DNA of 64,000 bases from Janthinobacterium saanense (GTDB lineage Bacteria > Pseudomonadota > Gammaproteobacteria > Burkholderiales > Burkholderiaceae_D), in contig NZ_JACHCI010000005.1 of assembly GCF_014200675.1 (NCBI RefSeq), positions 1-64,000 on the forward strand. Reading direction: 5' to 3'. Both the position numbers and the translations under genes were made by a program. Shown in pieces: positions 8,551 to 19,373 of this stretch (position 1 is the first letter of the stretch; the number at the start of each line of letters is the position of its first letter). The notes beneath the pieces were generated by a model. It was given only the letters and a program-made list of their open reading frames with translations, was not told where the DNA came from and did not search any database.

Positions 8551-9762
8551 ATGTCAGCTGTTCTCAACTTCGTCCGTCTGCAAGATTTGATCGCCCAAAA
8601 TGCACTGCAAGGCAAGCGCGTCTTTATCCGCGCCGACCTGAATGTTCCGCAAGATGACAGTGGCAAGATTACCGAAGACACGCGCATCCGCGCTTCGGTG
8701 CCCGCCATTCGTGCGGCCGCCGCTGCTGGCGCTGCCGTGATGGTGACTTCGCATCTGGGCCGTCCGACGGAAGGCGAATTCAAGCCGGAAGACAGCCTGG
8801 CGCCCGTCGCCGCCCGCCTGTCCGAACTGCTGGGACAGCCGGTGGAATTGAAACAGAATTGGGTCGATGGCGCAGGCCTGGAAAACCTGGCTGCCGGCCA
8901 AGTGGTATTGCTCGAAAACGTGCGCGTGAACAAGGGCGAAAAGAAAAACAGCGATGAACTGGCGCAAAAAATGGCCAAGCTGTGCGATATCTACGTCAAC
9001 GATGCCTTCGGCACCGCCCACCGCGCTGAAGCGTCCACCCACGGCATCGCCAAGTTCGCGCCGGTCGCCTGCGCCGGCCCGCTGCTGGCTGCCGAACTCG
9101 ATGCCCTGGGCAAAGCGCTGCACGCCCCGGCCCGTCCTTTGCTGGCCATCGTTGCCGGCTCGAAAGTATCGAGCAAGCTGACCATCCTGAAAGCGCTGTC
9201 CGACAAGGTCGATAACCTGATCGTCGGCGGCGGCATCGCCAATACCTTCATGAAAGCCGTTGGCTTGAATATCGGCAAATCCTTGGTGGAAGCCGAACTG
9301 GTCGATGAAGCCAAGGCCATCATCGACATCATGGCCAAGCGCGGCGCGCAAGTGCCGATTCCGGTCGATGTGGTGTGCGCCAAGGAATTCTCGCCAACCG
9401 CAGTGGCAACGGTGAAAGATGTGGCCGACGTGGCTGACGACGACATGATCCTCGATATCGGCCCGAAAACCTCGGCCCTGCTGGCGCAGCAGATCAAGGC
9501 TGCCGGCACCATCGTCTGGAACGGCCCGGTGGGCGTGTTCGAATTCGACCAGTTTGGCAACGGCACCAAGACCCTGGCGCTGGCAATTGCCGAATCGAGC
9601 GCTTTCTCGATTGCTGGCGGTGGCGACACCCTGGCGGCGATTGCCAAATACGATATTACCGACAAGATCAGCTATATCTCGACCGGCGGCGGCGCCTTTT
9701 TGGAGTTCCTGGAAGGCAAGACCTTGCCTGCAGTAGAAATACTGATGCAGCGCGCTGGCTAA
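8551..9762 (+). CDS. pgk: Phosphoglycerate kinase
   Basis: A 403-residue cytoplasmic enzyme of normal length that transfers phosphate between 1,3-bisphosphoglycerate and ADP. It shows the family features in order: [14 protein letters not shown] with the substrate-binding Asp/Asn, [10 protein letters not shown], the long C-terminal nucleotide-binding domain, and the terminal [13 protein letters not shown] loop. It heads a glycolytic series with pyk and fba on the same strand. An unexplained roughly 10-residue N-terminal extension ([14 protein letters not shown]) precedes the core, as is common in betaproteobacteria. Confidence 0.97.
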   Translation: MSAVLNFVRLQDLIAQNALQGKRVFIRADLNVPQDDSGKITEDTRIRASVPAIRAAAAAGAAVMVTSHLGRPTEGEFKPEDSLAPVAARLSELLGQPVELKQNWVDGAGLENLAAGQVVLLENVRVNKGEKKNSDELAQKMAKLCDIYVNDAFGTAHRAEASTHGIAKFAPVACAGPLLAAELDALGKALHAPARPLLAIVAGSKVSSKLTILKALSDKVDNLIVGGGIANTFMKAVGLNIGKSLVEAELVDEAKAIIDIMAKRGAQVPIPVDVVCAKEFSPTAVATVKDVADVADDDMILDIGPKTSALLAQQIKAAGTIVWNGPVGVFEFDQFGNGTKTLALAIAESSAFSIAGGGDTLAAIAKYDITDKISYISTGGGAFLEFLEGKTLPAVEILMQRAG

Positions 9763-9788
9763 AGCGCACGACGTCACAGAACAGTACC

Positions 9789-9815
9789 AAGCGCAGCCTG
9801 ACCGCTGCGCTTTTA
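9789..9815 (+). terminator. Hairpin after pgk, possible weak terminator
   Basis: AAGCGCAG (9789-9796) pairs with CTGCGCTT (9805-9812) with an 8-base loop and a short T run. It lies between pgk and pyk, so it may attenuate rather than fully stop transcription. Confidence 0.5.
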
Positions 9816-9881
9816 CCTTGCCGGGCGGTGTCGCCGTCTGGCCTTGCTGAGTTAGCGTCTTGTCGACGCATAAGGAATCCT

Positions 9882-11333
9882 ATGCCACGCGGTACAAAAA
9901 TCGTAGCAACCATCGGCCCCGCCTCGACCAATTTCGATATCCTGGTCAAGATGATACGAGCGGGTGTCGATGTGGTGCGGCTCAATTTTTCCCACGGCAA
10001 GGCGCAAGACCATATCGACCGCGCGGCGCTGGTGCGCCAGGCAGCAGCCGAGTGCGGCCGCGAAGTGGCCATCATGGCCGATATGCAAGGGCCGAAGATT
10101 CGTGTCGGCAAGTTTGAAAACAACCGCATCCAGCTGGAGGCGGGCGACAAGTTCATCCTCGACGCCAAGTGGGGCGAGAATGGCGAACTGGGCAACCAGG
10201 AGCGCGTGGGTCTCGACTACAAGGCCTTGCCGCGCGATTTGCACAAGCATGACGTGCTGCTGCTGAACGACGGCCTGATCGTGCTGATCGTCGAGCGCAT
10301 CCACGGCAGCGAAATCCATACGGTCGTCAAGATCGGCGGCGAGTTGTCGAACAACAAGGGTATCAACCGCCAGGGCGGTGGCTTGACGGCGCCGGCGCTG
10401 ACAGCCAAGGACATGGAAGACATCAAGACGGCCATGAGTTTCCAGGCCGACTACCTGGCCATTTCCTTCCCGAAAAGTGCGACCGACATGGAAATGGCGC
10501 GCCAGCTGGCCAATATCGCCGGCGAACCGTTCCACCACAAGCCGATGATGATCGCCAAGATCGAGCGCGCCGAAGCGATTCCTGCGCTGCAGGAAATTCT
10601 GGATGCCTCCGACGGCATCATGGTGGCGCGCGGCGACCTGGCCGTGGAAGTGGGCAATGCGGCCGTGCCGGCCTTGCAAAAGCGCATGATCAAGATGGCG
10701 CGCGCCTCCAACAAGCTGGCGATCACGGCCACGCAAATGATGGAATCGATGATCGTCAACGCCGTGCCGACCCGCGCCGAAGTGTCCGACGTGGCCAATG
10801 CCGTGCTCGATGGCACCGACGCCGTGATGACCTCGGCTGAAACAGCTTCCGGTAAATACCCGATCGAGACGGTGGAAATGATGGCCGCCATCTGCGTGGA
10901 AGCGGAACAGTCCGAATACAACAAGCTCGACGCCGATTTCCTCAACGTCACGTTTACCCGCATCGACCAGTCGATCGCCTATGGCGCGCTGTTTACTGCC
11001 CACCATTTGCGCGTGAAAGCCATCGTGGCGCTGACGGAATCGGGTTCCACGGCTCTCTGGATGAGCCGCCACAGCATCGATACGCCGATCTTTGCACTGA
11101 CGCCGAGTGTGACGACTTTGCGCAAAGCGGCGCTGTACCGCAATGTGCGGGCGTATCATCTGCTGCAGAATGCCCCGAGCGCGCAAGTGCTGAAACAGGC
11201 CGAAGATTTGCTGGTGGCCAACGGTACCGCGAAAAAGGGGGATTTGATCGTCGTCACCTGGGGCGAACCGATGGGGCAAGTGGGCGGCACCAACGCCCTC
11301 AAGATTGTGAAGGTCGGCGAGTTTGATTGTTAA
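9882..11333 (+). CDS. pyk: Pyruvate kinase
   Basis: A 483-residue pyruvate kinase, which converts phosphoenolpyruvate and ADP to pyruvate and ATP. Visible motifs are TKIVATIGPAS at the N-terminus, RLNFSHG with the catalytic Arg, the metal-binding MIAKIERAEAIPALQEIL segment, MVARGDLAVEVG, and ITATQMMESMI. The C-terminal allosteric domain is present. ATG 9882 has an AGGA site just upstream; an upstream in-frame start at 9828 is less likely. The next gene, fba, starts about 80 bp later on the same strand. Confidence 0.97.
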   Translation: MPRGTKIVATIGPASTNFDILVKMIRAGVDVVRLNFSHGKAQDHIDRAALVRQAAAECGREVAIMADMQGPKIRVGKFENNRIQLEAGDKFILDAKWGENGELGNQERVGLDYKALPRDLHKHDVLLLNDGLIVLIVERIHGSEIHTVVKIGGELSNNKGINRQGGGLTAPALTAKDMEDIKTAMSFQADYLAISFPKSATDMEMARQLANIAGEPFHHKPMMIAKIERAEAIPALQEILDASDGIMVARGDLAVEVGNAAVPALQKRMIKMARASNKLAITATQMMESMIVNAVPTRAEVSDVANAVLDGTDAVMTSAETASGKYPIETVEMMAAICVEAEQSEYNKLDADFLNVTFTRIDQSIAYGALFTAHHLRVKAIVALTESGSTALWMSRHSIDTPIFALTPSVTTLRKAALYRNVRAYHLLQNAPSAQVLKQAEDLLVANGTAKKGDLIVVTWGEPMGQVGGTNALKIVKVGEFDC

Positions 11334-11411
11334 TAGCTAAGATTTCAGGCGCCGGCGCGGTTGATGACCGCGAAGCGCCGCAACGGTTCTATTGTTCTCT
11401 GGAGTATTACC

Positions 11412-12476
11412 ATGTCTCTCGTATCCATGCGTCAATTGCTGGACCATGCCGCCGAAAACGGTTATGGCATCCCTGCTTTCAACGTCAATAACCTGGAGCA
11501 AGTGCAAGCCATCATGGCTGCCGCCGATGCGCTCAACAGCCCGGTGATCATGCAAGCGTCCGCTGGCGCGCGCAAGTACGCAGGCGAAGCCTTCCTGCGC
11601 CACCTGATCGACGCTGCCGTCGAAGCCTACCCACACATTCCTGTTGTCATGCATCAAGACCATGGCCAGTCGCCAGCCGTCTGCATGGGCGCCATCCGCT
11701 CGGGCTTCACGTCCGTCATGATGGACGGTTCGCTGGAAGCCGATGGCAAGTCGGTCGCTTCCTACGAATACAACGTGGAAGTATCGCGTGAAGTGGTGAA
11801 ATTCTCGCACGCCATCGGCGTGACGGTGGAAGCCGAACTGGGTGTGCTCGGTTCGCTGGAAACCATGAAGGGCGACAAGGAAGACGGCCACGGCGCCGAC
11901 GGCACCATGACGCGCGAGCAATTGCTGACCGATGTAGCGCAAGCTGCCGACTTCGTGCAGCGCACCCAGTGCGACGCGCTGGCAATCGCCATCGGCACCT
12001 CGCACGGCGCCTACAAGTTCACCCGCAAGCCGACTGGCGATATCCTGGCCATCGACCGCATCAAGGAAATCCACACGCGCATCCCGAACACCCATCTGGT
12101 GATGCACGGTTCTTCGTCGGTGCCACAGGAATTGCTGGCCATCATCCGTGAATTCGGCGGTGACATGAAAGAAACCTACGGCGTGCCGGTAGAAGAAATC
12201 CAGGAAGGCATCCGTCACGGCGTGCGCAAGATCAATATCGATACCGACATCCGCCTGGCGATGACGGCAGCGACCCGTAAATTCCTGTTTGAAAACCCAT
12301 CGAAATTCGATCCGCGCGACTTCCTCAAGCCAGCCCGTGCCGCTGCCGAGCAGATCGTGCGCGCCCGCTTCCAGGCGTTTGGCTGCGAAGGCCAGGCGTC
12401 GAAAATCAAGGTGATTCCGCTGGAAAAAATGGCTGAGCGCTACAAGGCCGGCGAGCTGTCGCAGATTGTGAAGTAA
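11412..12476 (+). CDS. fba: Class II fructose-bisphosphate aldolase
   Basis: A 354-residue zinc-dependent aldolase of the class II type found in Calvin-cycle and betaproteobacterial enzymes, interconverting fructose 1,6-bisphosphate with the two triose phosphates. Key segments are [11 protein letters not shown] (zinc ligand and catalytic Asp), [14 protein letters not shown] with another zinc His, [10 protein letters not shown], and [16 protein letters not shown] 11412 follows a CTGGAG site. It closes the pgk-pyk-fba series and is followed by a strong terminator before purC. Confidence 0.97.
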   Translation: MSLVSMRQLLDHAAENGYGIPAFNVNNLEQVQAIMAAADALNSPVIMQASAGARKYAGEAFLRHLIDAAVEAYPHIPVVMHQDHGQSPAVCMGAIRSGFTSVMMDGSLEADGKSVASYEYNVEVSREVVKFSHAIGVTVEAELGVLGSLETMKGDKEDGHGADGTMTREQLLTDVAQAADFVQRTQCDALAIAIGTSHGAYKFTRKPTGDILAIDRIKEIHTRIPNTHLVMHGSSSVPQELLAIIREFGGDMKETYGVPVEEIQEGIRHGVRKINIDTDIRLAMTAATRKFLFENPSKFDPRDFLKPARAAAEQIVRARFQAFGCEGQASKIKVIPLEKMAERYKAGELSQIVK

Positions 12477-12525
12477 AATTCTGTCTGGCACGGGCCGCAA
12501 ACGCAGCCCGTGCCCGATATTCTTG

Positions 12526-12560
12526 ACCGGCAGGCAAGCCCCTGCCTGCCGGTTTTGTTT
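12526..12560 (+). terminator. Intrinsic terminator after fba
   Basis: An 11-bp perfect stem, 12526-12536 with 12543-12553, with a 6-base loop and a T-rich tail, separates the glycolytic genes from the purine operon. A second GC-rich hairpin without a T run lies just upstream at about 12488-12514. Confidence 0.85.
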
Positions 12561-12583
12561 CATCAAATCATTCCTCCTCCGCT

Positions 12584-13477
12584 ATGAACAGCCTCTATCA
12601 GACTTCCATCCATTCCCTGCCATTGCTGGGCCACGGCAAGGTTCGCGACAACTATGCCGTCGGCGACGACAAGATCCTGATCGTCACCACCGACCGTCTG
12701 TCGGCCTTCGATGTCGTCATGAACGAGCCGATTCCCGGCAAGGGCAAGGTCCTCAATCAGATGAGCGACTTCTGGTTCGAGAAACTGGGCCATATCGTGC
12801 CGAATCATTTGACCGGCGTGGCGCCGGAATCGGTGGTGGCGCCAGAGGAAGTGGAACAAGTGCAAGGCCGTGCCGTGGTGGCCAAGCGCTTGAAACCCAT
12901 CATGGTCGAGGCGGTGGTGCGCGGTTACATCATCGGTTCGGGCTGGAAAGATTACCAGGACACGGGCAGCATCTGCGGCATCAAGCTGCCAGCCGGCTTG
13001 CAGCAAGCTGAAAAGCTGCCTGAGCCATTGTTCACCCCGGCGGCCAAGGCCGATCTGGGCGAGCATGATGAAAACATCAGCTTTGCCGACATGGAAAGCC
13101 GCATTGGTGCCGAACTGGCCGCCAAGATGCGCGATGTCAGCATTGCACTGTACAAGGCTGCGGCCGATTACGCGGCCACGCGCGGCATCATCATCGCCGA
13201 CACCAAGTTTGAATTTGGCCTGGACGACAATGGCGTGATGCATTTGATGGATGAAGTGCTGACGGCTGATTCGTCGCGCTTCTGGCCTGCTGATTCGTAT
13301 CAGCCTGGCATGTCGCCACCATCGTTCGACAAGCAATTCGTGCGTGATTACCTGGAAACCTTGACCTGGGGCAAAACCGCACCGGCGCCTGCGCTGCCAG
13401 CCGACGTGATCGATAAAACCCAGGCCAAGTATTTCGAAGCCATCGAGCGCCTGACGGGCGAGAAGCTGAAGGCGTAA
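12584..13477 (+). CDS. purC: SAICAR synthase (phosphoribosylaminoimidazole-succinocarboxamide synthase)
   Basis: A 297-residue enzyme adding aspartate to CAIR in purine synthesis. Typical motifs are [32 protein letters not shown] (ATP binding), [25 protein letters not shown] and [15 protein letters not shown]. The length matches the longer fungal-like and betaproteobacterial PurC form rather than the 237-residue E. coli type. It begins the purC-purE-purK-tsaC operon, with 2 bp before purE. Confidence 0.97.
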   Translation: MNSLYQTSIHSLPLLGHGKVRDNYAVGDDKILIVTTDRLSAFDVVMNEPIPGKGKVLNQMSDFWFEKLGHIVPNHLTGVAPESVVAPEEVEQVQGRAVVAKRLKPIMVEAVVRGYIIGSGWKDYQDTGSICGIKLPAGLQQAEKLPEPLFTPAAKADLGEHDENISFADMESRIGAELAAKMRDVSIALYKAAADYAATRGIIIADTKFEFGLDDNGVMHLMDEVLTADSSRFWPADSYQPGMSPPSFDKQFVRDYLETLTWGKTAPAPALPADVIDKTQAKYFEAIERLTGEKLKA

Positions 13478-13479
13478 GA

Positions 13480-13983
13480 ATGAGCGATCTGCAACAACAG
13501 CCGCTGGTCGGCATCATCATGGGCTCGTCTTCGGACTGGGACGTGATGCAAAACGCGGTGGCCATTTTGAAACAGTTTGGTGTGCCATTTGAAGCGCAAG
13601 TCATTTCCGCGCACCGTATGCCGGACGAAATGTATGCCTACGCCAAGAGCGCCCGCGCGCGTGGCTTGCGCGCCATCATCGCCGGCGCCGGTGGGGCGGC
13701 CCATTTGCCTGGCATGGTGGCCGCGATGACCATCGTGCCGGTGCTGGGCGTGCCCGTGCCATCGAAATATTTGCGTGGCGAAGATTCGCTGCTGTCCATC
13801 GTGCAAATGCCCAAGGGCGTGCCGGTAGCCACCTTTGCCATCGGCGAAGCGGGCGCTGCCAATGCGGCATTGACGGCGGTCGCCATGATCGCCTCCACCG
13901 ATGACGCGCTGGCCGAGCAACTCGAAGCTTTCCGCGTCACGCAAACCGAGGCCGCCAAGGCCATGACACTGCCCTTAGCATAA
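13480..13983 (+). CDS. purE: N5-CAIR mutase PurE
   Basis: A 167-residue class I PurE that moves the carboxyl group of N5-CAIR to give CAIR. It shows [13 protein letters not shown] at the start, [11 protein letters not shown] with the catalytic His, [13 protein letters not shown], and the [19 protein letters not shown] end region. It lies 2 bp after purC, and its stop codon overlaps the purK start (TAATG), so the three enzymes are translated from one message. Confidence 0.97.
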   Translation: MSDLQQQPLVGIIMGSSSDWDVMQNAVAILKQFGVPFEAQVISAHRMPDEMYAYAKSARARGLRAIIAGAGGAAHLPGMVAAMTIVPVLGVPVPSKYLRGEDSLLSIVQMPKGVPVATFAIGEAGAANAALTAVAMIASTDDALAEQLEAFRVTQTEAAKAMTLPLA

Positions 13984-15179
13984 TGAATCATTCGAAGTTC
14001 AGTCCTATTTTGCCAGCCGCCACGCCGCCAGCCTGGCTGGGCGTGATGGGCGGCGGCCAGCTGGGCCGCATGTTTGCCCAGGCCGCACAAGGCATGGGTT
14101 ATCAGGTGGCGGTGCTGGAACCGGCCCGCGACTGTCCTGCCGGGCAGATCGCCCAGCGCGTGGTCGAAGCCGGCTACAGCGATGCAGCCGGCCTGGCTGC
14201 GCTGGCTGCGCAGTGCCTGGCCATCACCACCGAATTTGAAAACGTTCCCGCCGACAGCCTGTCGCGCCTGGCCGAGACGGTGTTTGTGGCCCCCAACGCC
14301 CACGGCGTGTCGGTGGCGCAAGACCGCATCGCTGAAAAACGTTTCTTTGTCGATTGTTCCGCCAAGTCGGGCGTGTTGCCGGCGCCGCACAAGGTGATTG
14401 CCACCCTGCAAGATATTGCCGACATCGGCGACGACTTGTTGCCTGGCATCTTGAAAACCGTGCGCATGGGTTACGACGGCAAGGGCCAGTACCGCGTGCG
14501 CACACGCGACGACGTGCGGGCCGCCTTCGAAGAAATGGGGCAAGTCGTTTGCTTGCTGGAAAAAATGTTGCCGCTGGCCTATGAAGTCTCGGTGCTGACG
14601 GCGCGCGGTGTCGATGGCCAGTCGGTGGTGTATCCGATTGCTGAAAACGTGCACCGCGATGGCATTCTGTTTACCACCACCGTGCCGGGGCCGAATGTGT
14701 CTGGCGACAGCGCGCTCAAGGCGCAGCATGCAGCGCAAGTCATCGTGGCCGAACTCGGTTATGTGGGCGTGCTGTGCATCGAATTTTTCGTGCTGACCGA
14801 TGGCAGCCTGGTGGTCAATGAAATGGCGCCCCGTCCGCATAACAGCGGCCACTACACCATGGACGCCTGCGTCACCAGCCAGTTTGCGCAGCAGGTGCGG
14901 GCCATGGCGCGCTTGCCGCTGGGCGACGTGCGCCAGCATTCGCCGGCCGTGATGCTCAATATTCTCGGCGATGTCTGGTTTGATGGCGACAGCGAGGCGG
15001 CGCGCGAACCGGCCTGGGACCGCATCCTGGCCTTGCCAGGCGCGTGTTTGCATCTGTATGGCAAGAATGATCCGCGCCGGGGCCGCAAGATGGGCCATCT
15101 GACCTTGATCGCTGCCAGCTTGCCAGAGGCGCAGGAACATCTGCACGCCGCCTGCCTGATACTGGGAATTGCGCCGTGA
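13983..15179 (+). CDS. purK: N5-CAIR synthetase PurK
   Basis: A 398-residue ATP-grasp enzyme that carboxylates AIR with bicarbonate, supplying PurE. It has the N-terminal [16 protein letters not shown] nucleotide fold, [12 protein letters not shown], the ATP-grasp segments [16 protein letters not shown] and EVSVLTARG, and [18 protein letters not shown]. The ATG overlaps the purE stop by one base, and the gene overlaps the GTG start of tsaC by four bases. Confidence 0.97.
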   Translation: MNHSKFSPILPAATPPAWLGVMGGGQLGRMFAQAAQGMGYQVAVLEPARDCPAGQIAQRVVEAGYSDAAGLAALAAQCLAITTEFENVPADSLSRLAETVFVAPNAHGVSVAQDRIAEKRFFVDCSAKSGVLPAPHKVIATLQDIADIGDDLLPGILKTVRMGYDGKGQYRVRTRDDVRAAFEEMGQVVCLLEKMLPLAYEVSVLTARGVDGQSVVYPIAENVHRDGILFTTTVPGPNVSGDSALKAQHAAQVIVAELGYVGVLCIEFFVLTDGSLVVNEMAPRPHNSGHYTMDACVTSQFAQQVRAMARLPLGDVRQHSPAVMLNILGDVWFDGDSEAAREPAWDRILALPGACLHLYGKNDPRRGRKMGHLTLIAASLPEAQEHLHAACLILGIAP

Positions 15180-16210
15180 GTGTGCCTAACGCAACACTGG
15201 AACTGGCTGCGATTGCAGCGGCGGCGCGTCTGCTGGAAACGGGGGCGCTGGTGGCCTTCCCCACGGAAACCGTGTACGGCCTGGGCGCCGATGCTGAAAA
15301 CCCGGCTGCCGTGGCGCGCATCTATCAAGCCAAGGGCCGTCCGTCCGATCATCCGGTGATCGTGCACGTGGCGCCGGGTGCGGATTTGAGCCACTGGTCC
15401 GATGATTTACCGGTAGAAGCACGACAACTGGTGGCGGCTTTCTGGCCCGGTCCGCTGACCCTGATCGTCAGGCGCGCCGCGCATATCCCCGATGCTGTTT
15501 CCGGTGGGCAAGATACGGTGGGCTTGCGCTGCCCCTCGCATCCGGTAGCGATCGCCTTGTTGCAAGAATTCAAGGGTGGCAAGGGCGGCCTGGCGGCGCC
15601 GTCGGCCAATAAATTCGGCAATGTCAGCCCGACGACGGCGCAGCATGTACGCGATGAGTTTGCTGATGAACTAGCCAGCGGCTTGCTGGGCGCGGTGCTC
15701 GATGGCGGGCAAAGCGCGGTCGGCATCGAGTCGACCATCGTCGATTTGTCACGCCTGGCCACGCATGGCCCGGTGCTGTTGCGCCCTGGCCATATCAGCA
15801 GCGCGCAGATTGCGGCCGTGATTGGCCGCGCACCGGCGGTGGCCGATGCTGCTGCGCCGCGCGCGTCCGGCACGCTGGAATCGCATTACGCACCGCATAC
15901 GCCTGTTGCGATGCAGCACAGTGATGAGTTGGGCGAAACGCTGAACCGCTTGCTGAACGATGGCCGCCGCGTGGCCCTGATCCATTACTCGGATTTGCCA
16001 GCCGCCAGCGCCAGCGTGCGCCTGACTGCCGATCCGCAAGGTTACGCACATGCGCTGTACGCCTCGCTGCGCACGATGGACCAGGTCGGCGCCGAGCTGA
16101 TACTGGTGGAAGCACCGCCTACCGGCCCGGACTGGCTGGGCATCAATGACCGTCTGCGGCGTGCCGCTTTCGGCTCAAGTGGTATCTTGCAGCAATTCCT
16201 CGACGCCTGA
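15176..16210 (+). CDS. tsaC: L-threonylcarbamoyladenylate synthase, two-domain Sua5 type
   Basis: A 344-residue protein making threonylcarbamoyl-AMP for the t6A modification of tRNA. It has an N-terminal YrdC domain (about 1-205: [58 protein letters not shown]) and a C-terminal Sua5 domain (about 220-344), joined by the [11 protein letters not shown] linker. The start is GTG 15176, overlapping the purK stop in GTGA. Placement at the end of the purine operon links purine supply to tRNA modification. A terminator follows directly. Confidence 0.93.
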   Translation: MSVPNATLELAAIAAAARLLETGALVAFPTETVYGLGADAENPAAVARIYQAKGRPSDHPVIVHVAPGADLSHWSDDLPVEARQLVAAFWPGPLTLIVRRAAHIPDAVSGGQDTVGLRCPSHPVAIALLQEFKGGKGGLAAPSANKFGNVSPTTAQHVRDEFADELASGLLGAVLDGGQSAVGIESTIVDLSRLATHGPVLLRPGHISSAQIAAVIGRAPAVADAAAPRASGTLESHYAPHTPVAMQHSDELGETLNRLLNDGRRVALIHYSDLPAASASVRLTADPQGYAHALYASLRTMDQVGAELILVEAPPTGPDWLGINDRLRRAAFGSSGILQQFLDA

Positions 16211-16212
16211 TC

Positions 16213-16236
16213 AAAGCCCCTCACGGGGCTTTTTCT
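16213..16236 (+). terminator. Terminator of the purC-tsaC operon
   Basis: AAAGCCCC, a TCAC loop, then GGGGCTTTTT directly after the tsaC stop. Confidence 0.9.
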
Positions 16237-16450
16237 TGATGCAGCGCAATAGAAGTGCTTGCCCCGAAACATGGTTAATCAGCCATAATCTGCCCCAAAC
16301 TCCCGCGGCGATGGGTGGCAACATTGTTGTAAATTGGCAGATTTTTGAAACATAATTTCTATACAAGACTACAGAACGATGGCATATTAGGTGGGTAGCG
16401 AATAGCACGCCCGTTCGTTTAGAAACCAGAAAAAGACCCAAGGAGACAAA

Positions 16451-17839
16451 ATGCATCAAACAAAATTCGCGCTGGCCGTGTTGGCTGCGGCTGTTCTGGC
16501 CGGTTGCGGTGGTTCGACTGCCGGTGACCAGACACTGAAAGTAAAATACAGCGCCCAGGTATCGTTTGGCGACAGCCTGTCCGACGTGGGTTCCTATGCC
16601 GTTGGCACGGTCGCTGCATTAAAAGGCGGTAAATTCACCATCAATGGCGATAACCGGGCCATCAATCCTGAACTGACGGGCAAGAACTGGACCGAATTGA
16701 TGGCGGCGCAATTCAGCCTGCCAGCGCCGTGCGCGGCGGAAACCGGTCTCGACGGCGACGCCAGCCAGGGTTTCTCGGTTCCCATCAAATTCAATACCGG
16801 CTGCTATGGCTACGCCATGGGCGGTTCGCGCGTGACCAATCCGATTGGCCCGAACAATAAACTGACCGGTAGCGCGCTGGGCGCCTTGACCGTGCCGGTA
16901 GTGACCCAGATCAGCAACCACCTGGCAGCTATTGGCGGCAAGTTCAAGGGCGATGAAATCATTTTCGTGATGGCAGGCGGCAATGACGCCTTGTTCCAGC
17001 TGGGCGCCTTGCAAAGTGGCGCCACCGCTGCCGGTACCGCTGCCGGTGCGGCGGCAGGCGCGCAAGCTTTTGGCGCCAATCTGGTCGCGGCCTTCGCTGC
17101 CGGCGCACCTAATCCAGCGACGGCTGCGCAATCCATCGGCGCCGCAGTGGCCGCCGCCAGTGCGGCGCCAGGTGCGACATCAGCATCGATTGTGGGTGCT
17201 GCCGTGCAAGCCGCCGTCATCGCCGGCAATACGGCGGTTGGTTCGCAGGCCGTGTATCTTCCGCTGGTCGCCCAGGCGCAGGCCGCTGCCACCGCCACCG
17301 GCAATGCCGCTGGCGCCGCTGCTGGCGCGGCTTACGCCGCTGCCCAGGGACCGGCACTGGTAGCCGCCATGGCAACGGCAGGCAACGATCTGGTTGCGCT
17401 GGTGAAAAACCAGATCATCGCGAATGGCGCGACCCGCGTGGTGGTCAATAACCTGCCCGATATCGCCAACACGCCTTCCGGCCTGAGCAAGGACGCGCCG
17501 ACCAAGGCCTTGATCAACGCCATGGTCAGCGCCTACAACGGCGCGCTGACCCCGTTGGCTAGCGAGCCGAAAGTGCTGATCGTTGATGTGTTTGCCGTCA
17601 GCCACGACCAGGCCACCAATCCAGCCCCGTATGGCTTGACCAATGTGAGCGAAACTGCTTGCGACCTGACCCCGGCCAAGAATCCCCTGGGCAGCTCGCT
17701 GGTTTGCAATGGCAGCAACCTGAAAGCCGGTGACGTGAGCCACTACTCGTATGCCGATGATGTGCATCCTACCCCGTTCAACAACCTGTTGCTGGCGCGT
17801 TATGTGTCCAAAGCCATGGTCGTGAAGGGCTGGCTGTAA
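16451..17839 (+). CDS. GDSL/SGNH esterase lipoprotein with Ala/Gly-rich insertion
   Basis: A 462-residue exported lipoprotein (lipobox VLAGC, Cys19) of the GDSL lipase/phospholipase group. Block I is FGDSLSDVG with nucleophile Ser42, block III is GGNDAL near 176-181, and the terminal dyad is Asp436/His439 in DDVHPTP. Between blocks III and V lies an unusual low-complexity stretch (about 188-306) made mostly of Ala and Gly. The rest matches autotransporter-type esterases, but there is no beta-barrel domain. It is followed 84 bp later by an OmpW-type gene on the same strand. A GGAG-type ribosome site precedes ATG 16451. The substrate is unknown, probably ester lipids. Confidence 0.85.
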   Translation: MHQTKFALAVLAAAVLAGCGGSTAGDQTLKVKYSAQVSFGDSLSDVGSYAVGTVAALKGGKFTINGDNRAINPELTGKNWTELMAAQFSLPAPCAAETGLDGDASQGFSVPIKFNTGCYGYAMGGSRVTNPIGPNNKLTGSALGALTVPVVTQISNHLAAIGGKFKGDEIIFVMAGGNDALFQLGALQSGATAAGTAAGAAAGAQAFGANLVAAFAAGAPNPATAAQSIGAAVAAASAAPGATSASIVGAAVQAAVIAGNTAVGSQAVYLPLVAQAQAAATATGNAAGAAAGAAYAAAQGPALVAAMATAGNDLVALVKNQIIANGATRVVVNNLPDIANTPSGLSKDAPTKALINAMVSAYNGALTPLASEPKVLIVDVFAVSHDQATNPAPYGLTNVSETACDLTPAKNPLGSSLVCNGSNLKAGDVSHYSYADDVHPTPFNNLLLARYVSKAMVVKGWL

Positions 17840-17923
17840 GACATCGCGCGTGGGGCCGCTTTGCCGGTCCCACGCTAAAGAGTACTCACGGCGTATCGCC
17901 GACATCATGAATCAGGAGACATA

Positions 17924-18604
17924 ATGAAAATTCGTTTGAACAGTGCATTAAAAGTGGTGGCGCTGGCCGCCGCGATGGTGGCGGCATCGGGTGCCTCGGC
18001 GCAAAGCGCAGGCACTTGGACGGCCAAGGTCGGCATGAACAAGATCACACCGAAAGTAGACAGTGGCGACCTGTCGGCGCCGGCATTGCCAGGCACCAAG
18101 GCCGATGTCAAAGCCGACACCAAGCCTATCTTCACCATTGCCTACATGATCACGGACAATGTTTCGGCTGAGCTGGACCTGGGCGTACCGTATAAACATG
18201 ACCTGGTTGGCGCTGGCGCGATCGCCGGCACCGGCAAGCTGGGTTCTGCCGAAGTCTTGCCACCGACCGCGTTCATCCAATACCGCTTCTTCCAGCCTAA
18301 CGCGATGATACGTCCGTATGCTGGTATCGGCCTCACGTATGCCTATTTCCAAAAGGAAACTGGTTCCGGCCAGATGACCGCCTTGCTCAATACGGGCGGC
18401 TCGGGCGAGACGTACAAGCTGGATAATAAATTGACGGTCAGCTTCCAGGTCGGCGCCACCTGGGCCTTCAATGAACGCTGGTTTGCCGACGTTGCCGTGG
18501 TCAAGACGCCGCTGAAAACCACGGCCCATTTCACGACCGGCCAGACGCAGGAGATCAAGCTCAATCCACTGGCAGTCAGCCTCGGTATCGGCTACAAGTT
18601 TTAA
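17924..18604 (+). CDS. OmpW family outer-membrane protein
   Basis: A 226-residue outer-membrane protein: a signal peptide (about 1-26, ending ASGASAQS), then alternating beta strands with GTWTAKVGMNKITPK, PYAGIGLTYAYF and a C-terminal aromatic residue (GIGYKF), as expected for an 8-stranded OmpW barrel. OmpW proteins form a narrow hydrophobic channel for small molecules. It has its own GGAG site and is followed by a bidirectional terminator. It may share a transcript with the upstream esterase. Confidence 0.92.
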   Translation: MKIRLNSALKVVALAAAMVAASGASAQSAGTWTAKVGMNKITPKVDSGDLSAPALPGTKADVKADTKPIFTIAYMITDNVSAELDLGVPYKHDLVGAGAIAGTGKLGSAEVLPPTAFIQYRFFQPNAMIRPYAGIGLTYAYFQKETGSGQMTALLNTGGSGETYKLDNKLTVSFQVGATWAFNERWFADVAVVKTPLKTTAHFTTGQTQEIKLNPLAVSLGIGYKF

Positions 18605-18617
18605 TTAGCCCAGTCAT

Positions 18618-18648
18618 AAAAAAATCCGCCTCGGCGGATTTTTTTTCG
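18618..18648. terminator. Bidirectional terminator between ompW and flavin reductase genes
   Basis: AAAATCCGCC, TC, GGCGGATTTT flanked by A and T runs, serving both convergent genes. Confidence 0.9.
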
Positions 18649-18659
18649 TCCCGGCTGTA

Positions 18660-19166
18660 TCAAACCTGCGGCGTGTTGAACTGGCCGTTGTGGAAAATCA
18701 GCGGCGCTTGCGGGTTGTAGGCGCATTCTTCGACTTCACCGACGAAGATGACATGGTCGCCTTCCGGGTAGCGGCTGCGGTTGTGGCATTCGAACCAGGC
18801 CGACGCGCCTTTCAGGATAGGCTGGCCGGTGCGCGACAGTTCGTACTCGACACCCTCGAAGGGGTTTTCCGTGCGGCGCGCAAAGCGCTGCGCCAGCTCT
18901 GCCTGGTCGACGCCCAGCACATTGATCACGTAATGGGAATTGCCGCTGAAGATGGGCATGCTGTTGGCCACCGAGCCCAGGCTCCACAGCACCAAAGGCG
19001 GCGATAGCGAGACGGAATTGAAAGAGCTGGCCGTCAGGCCGCGGAAACTGCCGTCCGCCAGGCGCGTGGTGATCACCGTGACGCCGGTGGCAAACTGTGA
19101 CAATGCTTGTCGGAAATGCGTCGTATCGAATGTCTGCGCTGGTGCGCGGGGAGAGCGTGTGTTCAT
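18660..19166 (-). CDS. Flavin reductase family protein
   Basis: A 168-residue protein of the FMN-binding split-barrel flavin reductase family (HpaC/DIM6 type). Recognisable segments are FATGVTVITT, RGLTASSFNSVSLSPPLVLWSL, HYVINVL and the C-terminal DHVIFVGEVE. Such enzymes use NAD(P)H to reduce FMN or FAD, often supplying a two-component monooxygenase. No monooxygenase gene is adjacent, so the partner is unknown. Confidence 0.88.
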   Translation of the reverse strand: MNTRSPRAPAQTFDTTHFRQALSQFATGVTVITTRLADGSFRGLTASSFNSVSLSPPLVLWSLGSVANSMPIFSGNSHYVINVLGVDQAELAQRFARRTENPFEGVEYELSRTGQPILKGASAWFECHNRSRYPEGDHVIFVGEVEECAYNPQAPLIFHNGQFNTPQV

Positions 19167-19373
19167 GGGGGACCTGTCTTATTTGCTGACATTATGCCAA
19201 AAATCGGCCAGGCCAGCGTAATCATGGCTGGCAGACCCTGTAGATGGTGCGTCACGCGCTCCGTTTCAAGCGTTGATGCAGCGCATGCCGCTTTGCGTTA
19301 CAGTGGTGTAACGACAGGGTAGTTGCACTGGAATCTAGTCGCTGTTTTGCTTGGACCTCTGCGGGAGAGCATC

